A DNA stretch of 64,000 nt from an uncultured Algibacter sp. (GTDB lineage: Bacteria > Bacteroidota > Bacteroidia > Flavobacteriales > Flavobacteriaceae), in contig CALGNX010000001.1 of the NCBI GenBank assembly GCA_937958265.1, forward strand, positions 1-64,000, given 5' to 3'. The notes under the pieces were generated by a model. That model had not been told where the DNA came from. It was given only the letters and a program-made list of their open reading frames with translations, and ran no database searches. Positions 25,691-32,742 of the stretch are shown here, one piece after another; position 1 is the stretch's first letter; the number at the start of each line of letters is the position of its first letter. The position numbers and the translations under genes are program-made.

Positions 25691-26065
25691 ATGATAAAAA
25701 CAGATGGATTAAATGTTTTAGGTACTGCCTTAGAATCTTGCTGCGAGAATCCTGCGACAGGCTATTTTAGAGATGGTTTTTGCCGTACTATTGATGCAGA
25801 TTCTGGTACCCATGTAGTTTGCGCTATTGTAACAGCAGAATTTTTAGAATTCACAAAGTCTCGAGGCAACAATTTATCTACGCCAATACCGCATTGGGAT
25901 TTTCCAGGACTTAAAGTAGGTTCAAAATGGTGTTTATGCATTTCACGATGGCTAGAAGCCGAGCGAAAAGGAAAAGCTCCTTTTGTTGTTTTAGAAGCCA
26001 CACATGAAATAGCGCTAAAGCACACTACTTTGGATGTTTTAAAAAAATATGAAGCCCAAATATAA
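25691..26065 (+). CDS. DUF2237 domain protein
   Basis: The 124-residue protein fits the DUF2237 family: LNVLGTALESCCENPATGYFRDGFC at the N-terminus (shown in part as GTALESCCENPATGYFRDG), THVVCAIVTAEFL, and the Trp/Cys-rich GSKWCLCISRWLEA. Several cysteines are conserved, which suggests metal or redox chemistry, but the function of the family is unknown. It is a short, probably cytosolic protein without a signal peptide. It follows purC by 31 bases, and the region downstream has a very stable hairpin. Confidence 0.85.
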   Translation: MIKTDGLNVLGTALESCCENPATGYFRDGFCRTIDADSGTHVVCAIVTAEFLEFTKSRGNNLSTPIPHWDFPGLKVGSKWCLCISRWLEAERKGKAPFVVLEATHEIALKHTTLDVLKKYEAQI

Positions 26066-26067
26066 AA

Positions 26068-26116
26068 ATACAACTAACAAATAAGTGTTATGTAAAACAC
26101 TTATTGTTAGTTGTAT
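26068..26116 (-). terminator. Long-stem terminator at the end of the flavin oxidoreductase gene
   Basis: ATACAACTAACAA plus TAAGTGTT (26068-26089, one bulged A at 26081) pair with AACACTTA plus TTGTTAGTTGTAT (26096-26116), giving a 21-bp stem and a 6-base loop. A T-rich run follows only on the minus strand, so it serves best as the terminator for the gene at 26153-27409. It may still stop plus-strand transcripts from purC partly. Confidence 0.75.
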
Positions 26117-26152
26117 AAAACAAAGCCGTTTAAATAACGGTTAAATTAAATG

Positions 26153-27409
26153 TTAATTACCATTACCTGCACCTAAACTATCTATAATGCCAAGGGCTGC
26201 ACGTTCACCAGAAATCATAGCAGCATTTAATGAGCCATTTAATTGAGTGTCGCCAGCCAGAAAAGTGTGTGCTGTTAATCGTGTTTCAGATGGTAGCATG
26301 GCGTAACTTAAGTCTTTTAAATTAGGCAAGGCCATAGGTATATTGTAGTGTTTAATAAATCTCACATCAGTAATTCCACAAAACTTATTTAATTCTTTTT
26401 CTACACTTTCAATAAGTGCAGTTTGCTTTAAATTTTGATTGTTAATCACAGTTACGGAAAGCAACTGCTTTTTCGGTATTGTGCTTGTACTTAAACTCGT
26501 GTGGTAAAATATATTATTAATTAAAGCACCATCTTCAGGAACAAGACCTATCAACGGCTTTTTTATATGTCGTTCTTCTGTTTCAAAATATAGTGTATCG
26601 CAAGATTTCCAAGCTGTAGTTTGATTTTTTAAATTTGAAATTAGCGCGCTAGCTTCAGTAGCAACTATAGTAAAGTCACTTTTTAATACTGTATTATTAA
26701 CCAGTGTTATTTCACCATCCATAACAGCGGAAACCTTTGTGTTGAATTTAAACGTTGTGTTGGTTAATTTTTCAAATAATTGATCTGGTATAGCCTGTAT
26801 ACCTGCCTTTGGTATAGCTGCGTAACCCTCGCCAAACATTTTATAAACAAACTCAAACATCCGGCTTGATGTTTCTAAGTGGGTTTCCAAAAAAATACCG
26901 CTAAAAAATGGCTTAAAAAAGCTATTAATTATACCGTCTGAAAAGCCTAAATTTTTTAGATATACAAGTGTAGTTTTCTCTTCAGTAGAAAAAATATCTT
27001 CTAATGTTTTTTTCTTTAATGTATTGTTAAGTTTTAGGATTTTAAATTTATCAGAGAAATTGCCGATACCTGAAAATAACGTAGAAAATAAAAAAGAGAC
27101 ATCTCGCAAAGGGTCACCAATTATATTTTGTTGCTTATTAGTGAAAATTGACGCGCCAGGTAAAAATTTTTGAAGTTCTAAAGCTTTAAAATTAAGATAT
27201 TTTTGTGCGGCAGGATAGGAGGTGAGTAGTACTTGAAAGCCATGATCTAATTGATAACCATCAATTAGATCGGTTTTTATTCGACCTCCAACACTACTTG
27301 AACTTTCAATTATGATAGGTGAAAATCCGTGGTTTTCTAAAACCTGTGCGGCTATTAAGCCACTAATGCCTGCTCCTATAATATGTATTTTGTAATCTTT
27401 ATTATCCAT
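26153..27409 (-). CDS. FAD-dependent oxidoreductase (flavin-containing amine oxidase/phytoene desaturase-like)
   Basis: The 418-residue protein has an N-terminal dinucleotide-binding motif, IIGAGISGLIAAQVLENHG, followed by GGRIKTDLIDGYQLDHGFQV, the second FAD-contact region of the amine-oxidase/protoporphyrinogen-oxidase superfamily. The C-terminal LAGDTQLNGSLNAAMISGERA is the matching FAD-binding end. Substrate specificity cannot be read from the sequence. It is not clustered with carotenoid or haem genes, so a named pathway would be a guess. It is likely cytosolic and monocistronic, with a strong terminator behind it. Confidence 0.88.
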   Translation of the reverse strand: MDNKDYKIHIIGAGISGLIAAQVLENHGFSPIIIESSSSVGGRIKTDLIDGYQLDHGFQVLLTSYPAAQKYLNFKALELQKFLPGASIFTNKQQNIIGDPLRDVSFLFSTLFSGIGNFSDKFKILKLNNTLKKKTLEDIFSTEEKTTLVYLKNLGFSDGIINSFFKPFFSGIFLETHLETSSRMFEFVYKMFGEGYAAIPKAGIQAIPDQLFEKLTNTTFKFNTKVSAVMDGEITLVNNTVLKSDFTIVATEASALISNLKNQTTAWKSCDTLYFETEERHIKKPLIGLVPEDGALINNIFYHTSLSTSTIPKKQLLSVTVINNQNLKQTALIESVEKELNKFCGITDVRFIKHYNIPMALPNLKDLSYAMLPSETRLTAHTFLAGDTQLNGSLNAAMISGERAALGIIDSLGAGNGN

Positions 27410-27557
27410 TATAACGCGTTAAATATAACATGTATTTAAATCTATTAAATATTTTCAAAAATATCTATTTAAGGCTAAATTCTTAATATTTTTTTAAAAG
27501 AATAAAAACAACTAAGCACATCATCAGTCAAATTTGATATATAGGGCGTTTAAAAAA

Positions 27558-27959
27558 TTAAATTTTTTCCCAAATTTGATCAACGTTTAAATAAAAACTA
27601 CCTAAAAAATTAAAATTACACTGCTCTGGCGCTATAATGGATAAAAAATTCTCTCCGTTATCCCTTTTGTATAGATGATAAGTTTGCCCAACAATAGGCT
27701 CAAAAGTAAATTTAGCATCAAAAATAAGCTTGTTAAATTCAAACTCTTGCATTAACGCCTTATAGGCAGCTTGCAATTCTAAATATTTGGTTTCAACTTT
27801 ATGGTTTATTTTGTTAATACTGCGGTTTTTCCAAGAAACATTGTCTTGTGTAGTAATTACAGGAGCACCAACAGATGTGCCGTAGGACTTTATGGAGGCA
27901 TCATACCTCTCTGTCTCTACGTTATATACAACATTATCAGGTTTTTTATTTTTTTTCAT
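27558..27959 (-). CDS. DUF2452 domain protein
   Basis: The 133-residue cytosolic protein matches the DUF2452 family, seen mainly in Bacteroidota. It has an N-terminal KKPDNVVYNVETERYDAS, a middle charged helix (about 50-85), and a C-terminal FSIxP-like region represented here by ENFLSIIAPEQCNF and GSFYLNVDQIWEKI. The function of the family is unknown. It starts 16 bases after the stop of a 57-aa gene on the same strand, so the two probably form a small operon. Confidence 0.82.
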   Translation of the reverse strand: MKKNKKPDNVVYNVETERYDASIKSYGTSVGAPVITTQDNVSWKNRSINKINHKVETKYLELQAAYKALMQEFEFNKLIFDAKFTFEPIVGQTYHLYKRDNGENFLSIIAPEQCNFNFLGSFYLNVDQIWEKI

Positions 27960-27975
27960 TATAAATTAAAACATA

Positions 27976-28149
27976 TTACACTAGTTTTTCTAGTTTTTCT
28001 AGTTTTTTCATGATCTCCTCTGCTTCAAAAGCTTTTTGATCGCTCATTTTTCTATTTGAAGTTGACAAGGTATGCGCCTCTTTTAATAGTTTCTCATATT
28101 GTTCTTGTAACTTTTCCTTTTCTGACTTTTTTTTGAATAATCCGAACAT
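27976..28149 (-). CDS. Lacal_2735-family small protein (57 aa)
   Basis: This frame, too short for most gene tables, starts at ATG 28149 and ends in TAA at 27976-27978. It encodes 57 residues beginning MFGLFKKKSEKEKLQEQYEK and ending KLEKLEKLV. Two charged helices surround the segment AHTLSTSNRKMSDQKAFEAE, which I recognise as the Lacal_2735 family of Flavobacteriia. The C-terminal KLEKLEKL comes from a three-fold TCTAG-TTTT tandem in the DNA. The protein is probably soluble, with coiled-coil character, and of unknown function. It is 16 bases upstream of the DUF2452 gene. Confidence 0.85.
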   Translation of the reverse strand: MFGLFKKKSEKEKLQEQYEKLLKEAHTLSTSNRKMSDQKAFEAEEIMKKLEKLEKLV

Positions 28150-28208
28150 GATATTTTGTTTTACAACCTAAAAACAAGGTCATTCTAATTTTTTTTAAAT
28201 ATACAAAA

Positions 28209-28238
28209 TGTTTAACAATGGGCTATTATTGTTAAACA
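28209..28238. repeat. Inverted repeat upstream of the Lacal_2735 gene
   Basis: TGTTTAACAAT (28209-28219) and ATTGTTAAACA (28228-28238) form a perfect 11-bp stem around an 8-base loop, about 60 bases upstream of the 57-aa gene. It could be an operator or, with TTTTG following on the minus strand, a weak terminator. Nothing in the sequence decides. Confidence 0.5.
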
Positions 28239-28296
28239 AAATTAATTTTATATGAACTGATTAAAAGTTTTATAGTGATCTTAATTTATTTCTAAA

Positions 28297-28308
28297 ACGA
28301 AATTTCGT
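28297..28308. repeat. Palindrome ACGAAATTTCGT, copy 1
   Basis: This is a perfect 12-base palindrome. An identical copy lies at 28485-28496, on the other side of the MITE-like element. The surrounding bases differ (AAA before and ACACC after copy 1). Confidence 0.6.
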
Positions 28309-28314
28309 ACACCT

Positions 28315-28445
28315 ATTCTATAATACCAATTAAAACCCAAAAGAAGACTAATAACTCGTTTCTATCGCTTCGCTATTTCAAAATAAAATAAAACCGCAGC
28401 TAAGGCTATGCTTTGATTTTATTTCTCATATTGGTACGATATAAT
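28315..28445. mobile_element. MITE-like inverted-repeat element (about 131 bp)
   Basis: The ends form a 16-base terminal inverted repeat matching at 13 positions: ATTCTATAATACCAAT at 28315-28330 and its counterpart ATTGGTACGATATAAT at 28430-28445. A second inner inverted pair, AAATAAAAT near 28381-28390 and ATTTTATTT near 28416-28424, would fold the centre into a hairpin. There is no coding frame. End-like AATAATACCAATTTG also occurs at about 58688 and ATTTGGTATTAC at about 63725, so the family may be dispersed in this genome. Non-autonomous mobility is inferred. Confidence 0.45.
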
Positions 28446-28484
28446 TCAAGTTTTTTAGCATAATTTTAAATCATATTTGGTATA

Positions 28485-28496
28485 ACGAAATTTCGT
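28485..28496. repeat. Palindrome ACGAAATTTCGT, copy 2
   Basis: This is the second identical copy of the 12-base palindrome, 188 bases from copy 1. It is preceded by TTTGGTATA, again resembling the end of the MITE-like element. Confidence 0.6.
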
Positions 28497-28566
28497 ATAC
28501 GCTTCGCAAGCAAAAGTAGTGTGCTAAACGAAATGTTTGAGTGGCCTGTTTTGGAAAGTAGAATAA

Positions 28567-29068
28567 TTAAACTAAATCTAGTAAATCCATAGGATGCTGT
28601 AAAATAATATCTGCATTATTGTCAATTAAGTCTTGTTTATCTCTAAACCCCCAGGGTACACCAACGGCAGCATATTTGCATTTTTAGCCGTTTGTATATC
28701 TATCCCTGTATCACCAACATAAATAAAAACTTGATATTTAGCTAAAAACGAAAGTTTTACTGCGGTTTCTTGAAAAATTTATTTCTAAATGTATCTTTAT
28801 GTATCTTTTAGTGAAGTTAATGAAATTTAAAGCAAAAGAGCTATAATGAGCCATTCTATGTAGGTGCTTATTAGTTGTATTAACAAGTATTATTTCTGTT
28901 TTTGCAACTAAGTTGTATAAATATAAGTTTTTTCGATAGCGTTTTTATTAGTTCTTTAAATGTACTATAATTAATATTATGTAAAATAGAATATTTTTCA
29001 CTCCAAATTATATTAATCCATTTAGCACTATTAAGCACTTCACTTGAAAACCAAGATATTTTTTTCAT
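28567..29068 (-). pseudogene. Decayed HAD-superfamily phosphatase gene
   Basis: Minus-strand translation in successive frames reads like one HAD hydrolase broken by frameshifts. The first frame (29068 to about 28930) gives MKKISWFSSEVLNSAKWINI and the following helix. The frame then changes at an A-run near 28930 to LVAKTEIILVNTTNK. After a gap it continues with VKLSFLAKYQVFIYVGDTGI, the motif IV region. A missing A near 28675 leads to YAAVGVPWGFRDKQDLIDNN and ends LQHPMDLLDLV with a TAA at 28567-28569. GDTGID plus GVPWGFR is characteristic of the phosphoglycolate-phosphatase-like HAD branch. The nucleophile DxDGT motif is absent. At least three lesions make it non-functional. Confidence 0.75.
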
Positions 29069-29164
29069 CTCATTTTTAGCTTCAAATAATACTTCGAATA
29101 TGTTATATATGTTAAAGTTTATTGAAATTTAAAAAACATCACTTTTCATCCAAAATACAAACAT

Positions 29165-29172
29165 TATCTTTG
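29165..29172 (+). promoter_or_regulatory. -7 element upstream of the VTT-domain gene
   Basis: TATCTTTG matches TAnnTTTG, 26 bases before the ATG at 29199. No TTG lies at the expected upstream distance. Confidence 0.35.
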
Positions 29173-29198
29173 AAGATATTTTTTGATAATATTTTAAC

Positions 29199-29816
29199 AT
29201 GAAACAAAATACCGAGCACAAAACGAAAAAAACACGTTTACAGCTTTTACATCAATATTATAATTACACTGGCTTTTATACATTTGTATGGCAAGCTATT
29301 AAAGGTGCTGCACCTTATATAATTGCTATTATCATTGCGGTTTACGCTATTAATTATTTTTTTAATATTAATGAAGCTTTAATTAGGCTTACAGAAATAT
29401 TACCGTCTTATGGCGTATTAAGCTTCTTTTTTGTTTCAGAAACTCTTCTAGGTCTTGTACCGCCAGAAATTTTTATCGCTTGGGCAGGTAAAATGTATAG
29501 CCCATGGTTTTTCTTATCTTTATTAGCTTTATTTTCCTATTGCGGTGGTTTACTTTCGTATTGGATGGGCAGATCTATTACTAAAATGCCTTCAGTTCAT
29601 AATTACCTAGAGGTAAAAATGGAAAAGCAGTTAAAAAATTCAAAAAAATGGGGAGGTTTTCTAATCATGGTTGGTGCGGTACTACCACTGCCCTTCTCAA
29701 TAGCTTGTTTGGCCGCCGGAATTATTGAATTTTCTTTTAAAAATGTTATGATTTATGGCGCTTTACGTTTTTTACGTTTTGCTATTTATGGCCTTATAAT
29801 CTTCAATATTTTATAA
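29199..29816 (+). CDS. VTT-domain (YqaA/DedA-like) membrane protein
   Basis: The 205-residue inner-membrane protein has about four to five membrane segments. Its central part, FFFVSETLLGLVPPEIFIAW, carries the acidic and Gly/Pro positions of the VTT (SNARE-associated/DedA) domain, and GAVLPLPFSIACLAAG provides the second re-entrant loop. DedA-type proteins are linked to lipid-carrier or phospholipid flipping and membrane homeostasis. The substrate cannot be inferred here. The N-terminus is basic and soluble, pointing to the cytoplasm. It is followed after 63 bases by a DUF3817 gene. Confidence 0.8.
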   Translation: MKQNTEHKTKKTRLQLLHQYYNYTGFYTFVWQAIKGAAPYIIAIIIAVYAINYFFNINEALIRLTEILPSYGVLSFFFVSETLLGLVPPEIFIAWAGKMYSPWFFLSLLALFSYCGGLLSYWMGRSITKMPSVHNYLEVKMEKQLKNSKKWGGFLIMVGAVLPLPFSIACLAAGIIEFSFKNVMIYGALRFLRFAIYGLIIFNIL

Positions 29817-29879
29817 ATATACCTTAAAACTAGGAGTTCTTATTTGTTAGTGAATTACTTTTGATTAAAATATAAACGC

Positions 29880-30167
29880 ATGTTCTCACTTTTAAATTTA
29901 TTTAGACTTATAGCACTTCTAGAAGGTGTTTCTTATTTGTTACTACTTTTTATAGCATCACCTATAAAATACTTTACTGGCGACCCACAATATGTTAAAT
30001 TATTAGGTATGCCCCATGGTATTTTATTTGTAGCTTATGTGGTATTCGCTATCCTTTTTAAAAAGTATTTTTCTTGGGATATTAAAACATTAGGTATTGT
30101 TTTAGTCGCTTCGCTAATTCCTTTTGGAACATTTTATATTGATAAAAAATATTTGAAAAACGATTAA
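29880..30167 (+). CDS. DUF3817 family membrane protein
   Basis: This 95-residue protein has three membrane helices. LLNLFRLIALLEGVSYLLLL at the N-terminus and LGMPHGILFVAYV in the middle are the family signatures, the latter with the conserved G-x-x-H-G. The C-terminal FGTFYIDKKYL is also typical. The function is unknown. In some Actinobacteria and Bacteroidota the family appears as the N-terminal part of transporters. The stop codon overlaps the start of the MscS gene by one base (TAATG), indicating translational coupling. Confidence 0.85.
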   Translation: MFSLLNLFRLIALLEGVSYLLLLFIASPIKYFTGDPQYVKLLGMPHGILFVAYVVFAILFKKYFSWDIKTLGIVLVASLIPFGTFYIDKKYLKND

Positions 30168-31447
30168 TGACACAAAATACAGGGGCTAAAATTGAAAAAA
30201 GTCAAGAATGCATTGAGGGTTTAGGAGATGTTATGCTAGAATATATTTTAAACCTAGGTATCTCTAATACAGTTGCAGAATACCTTAACATGCTTATTCT
30301 GCTAATCGGTTTAATTGCAGTTATTATTATTGCCGATCTTATTATAAAGAAAATATTAATTGTATCCTTTTCTCAATTCGCATCGAAATCCAAAACAAAA
30401 TTTGATGATTTTTTAATAGCAAACAAAGTACCTAGAAATATCGCACACGTTATTCCGCTTTTAATTGCTATTAAATTTATTCCTGATATTTTTGTCGATT
30501 TCTATAATTTTGAAATCATCTTAGAAAAAGGTCTAACTGTATTTGCTATAATACTAACGTTATGGATTGCTAGAAGTCTATTAAATGCTTTTAAAGATTA
30601 CTTAAAAACATTTCCGCGCTTAAAAGACAAACCTATAGATAGTTACATTCAAGTTATTATGATTTTTGCGTGGATAGGTGGATCCTTATCTGCTATAGCA
30701 ATTATAACAGGTATAGAGCTTATAAAGTTTATAACCGGAATGGGCGCGATTTCAGCGGTAATTCTTTTAGTTTTTAAAGATACTATTTTAGGTTTTGTAG
30801 CAAGCATCCAGGTTTCTATAAACGACATGGTACGTATTGGTGATTGGATCACTTTTGAAAAATATGGTGCCGATGGTGATGTTACAGAGATTAGTTTAGC
30901 TACCGTAAAAGTTCAAAATTTCGATAAAACAATTACAACCATTCCTACTTATGCTTTAATTTCCGATTCGTTTAAAAATTGGCGTGGCATGTCTAATTCT
31001 GGTGGGCGACGTATTAAAAGAGCTCTATATATAAAACAACATAGTGTTAAGTTTTTAAATAATGAGCATATTAAGAAGCTAGAAGCCATAGAACTTATAG
31101 CTGCATATTTAGAAACGCGCCAAAAGGATATTGACACTTATAATACTTCCAATAACATTAATAAGGAATTTCCAATAAATGGTAGAAACCTTACCAATCT
31201 AGGGGTTTTTAGAAAATATATTGATACCTGCTTGAACAAGCATTCTGGCATAAATAAGGATATGACTATCATGGTGCGCCAATTAGCACCTACAGCACAT
31301 GGTATTCCTATGGAAATTTACGCTTTTAGCAGCGATAAAAGGTGGGCTAATTACGAATATATTATGGCCGATATTTTTGATCACCTTATAGCCGCCCTTC
31401 CCTATTTTGAATTGGAAATATTTGAATACAATGCTATTTATAAATAA
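30167..31447 (+). CDS. Mechanosensitive ion channel, YbdG-like MscS family
   Basis: The 426-residue protein has an N-terminal extension and five membrane helices; the last ends in the pore region GMGAISAVILLVFKDTILGF. The MscS beta domain follows: VRIGDWITFEKYGADGDVTE and TTIPTYALISDSFKNW. The long C-terminal region with the QLAPTAHGIPMEIYAF segment is typical of the YbdG/MscM branch. Such channels open with membrane tension and protect against osmotic downshock. The start at 30167 overlaps the DUF3817 stop. A later ATG at codon 23 (MLEYILNLG) is an alternative. Confidence 0.88.
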   Translation: MTQNTGAKIEKSQECIEGLGDVMLEYILNLGISNTVAEYLNMLILLIGLIAVIIIADLIIKKILIVSFSQFASKSKTKFDDFLIANKVPRNIAHVIPLLIAIKFIPDIFVDFYNFEIILEKGLTVFAIILTLWIARSLLNAFKDYLKTFPRLKDKPIDSYIQVIMIFAWIGGSLSAIAIITGIELIKFITGMGAISAVILLVFKDTILGFVASIQVSINDMVRIGDWITFEKYGADGDVTEISLATVKVQNFDKTITTIPTYALISDSFKNWRGMSNSGGRRIKRALYIKQHSVKFLNNEHIKKLEAIELIAAYLETRQKDIDTYNTSNNINKEFPINGRNLTNLGVFRKYIDTCLNKHSGINKDMTIMVRQLAPTAHGIPMEIYAFSSDKRWANYEYIMADIFDHLIAALPYFELEIFEYNAIYK

Positions 31448-31580
31448 ACCCAGCTATACTTTAGGCCTTAAGTATTTAAAGTTATATCAATGTGATTTTA
31501 TCAAAATATAACTATTACAAAATTATCATGTTATATAAAAACGCCTTAATTTTACATTATTAAACACTAACATTTGTTTT

Positions 31581-32648
31581 ATGGATTCCATCAAAGCCAA
31601 CAATAGCACAGTGCATTTTAACGATACATGCTACACTTCTGTAAATAATTATATAAAAGATAAAAATTTCTCAAAAATATTTATTTTAGTTGATGAAAAC
31701 ACACATGAGCATTGTTTACCTTTATTTTTGGAAAAACTAGAAACACATTCAGTTATTGAAATAATTGAAATAGAATCTGGTGAAATAAATAAAAATATAG
31801 ACACCTGTTTAGGTGTATGGAATACATTGTCCGATTTAAATGCCGATAGAAAAAGTGTGCTAATTAATATTGGTGGTGGTGTTATAACAGATTTAGGTGG
31901 CTTTGTAGCTTGTACGTTTAAACGTGGTATTGCCTTTATAAACGTCCCTACCACCCTACTCTCGATGGTAGACGCCTCGGTTGGAGGTAAAACCGGTGTT
32001 GATTTAGGGCATTTAAAAAACCAAATAGGCATTATAAGCAATCCCGATTTAGTGTTAATAGATACTAAATTTTTAAATACACTTGCTCAAGATCAAATGC
32101 GATCTGGACTTGCAGAAATGCTTAAACACGGCTTAATTACAGGTGAAAGCTACTGGAATAAATTTCAAGATTTATCCCAACTCATGCTGAATGATTTGGA
32201 TACACTTATTTATGAATCTGTAATAATTAAAAGAAACGTTGTTGTTGAAGATCCTTTTGAAAATGGATTAAGAAAAACACTTAATTTCGGACATACTTTA
32301 GGGCACGCCATAGAGTCTTATTTTTTAAGTAACCCAGATAAAAAAACATTACTACACGGCGAAGCTATTGTTATAGGTATGGTTTTGGCAGCTTATATAT
32401 CCACAATACTTGTTGGTTTTCCTAGGGCTGAAACTGATGCTATTAAAAGTCTATTTTTAAATTATTATGACAAAGTGGTTATCCCTAAAACGGATTACCA
32501 AGCAATTATGAATCTTCTTAAGTACGATAAGAAAAATAATCACGGAAATATTAATTTTGTGCTTTTACAAGCTATTGGGCAATGTAAAATAGATTGCTTA
32601 GTTGAAGATAATATTATTATTGAAGCTTTTGAGTATTACAATAACTAA
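31581..32648 (+). CDS. aroB: 3-dehydroquinate synthase
   Basis: AroB converts DAHP to 3-dehydroquinate, the second step of the shikimate pathway, using NAD+ and a divalent metal. The NAD-binding INIGGGVITDLGGFVACTF and VPTTLLSMVDASVGGKTGVD are intact. Metal-ligand motifs are LAEMLKHGL (Glu), NFGHTLGHAIE and LLHGEAI (His residues). The 355 residues are the usual length. The gene is monocistronic here; another shikimate gene, aroQ, lies at the far right of the window. Confidence 0.95.
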   Translation: MDSIKANNSTVHFNDTCYTSVNNYIKDKNFSKIFILVDENTHEHCLPLFLEKLETHSVIEIIEIESGEINKNIDTCLGVWNTLSDLNADRKSVLINIGGGVITDLGGFVACTFKRGIAFINVPTTLLSMVDASVGGKTGVDLGHLKNQIGIISNPDLVLIDTKFLNTLAQDQMRSGLAEMLKHGLITGESYWNKFQDLSQLMLNDLDTLIYESVIIKRNVVVEDPFENGLRKTLNFGHTLGHAIESYFLSNPDKKTLLHGEAIVIGMVLAAYISTILVGFPRAETDAIKSLFLNYYDKVVIPKTDYQAIMNLLKYDKKNNHGNINFVLLQAIGQCKIDCLVEDNIIIEAFEYYNN

Positions 32649-32742
32649 AATCGTAAGCCCGATACGTTAATTCATCCTTTTAAAACAGCTCTGAATAATA
32701 AATCTGAACACTACTTAATCTCTTAATATAAGAAGAGTTTGT

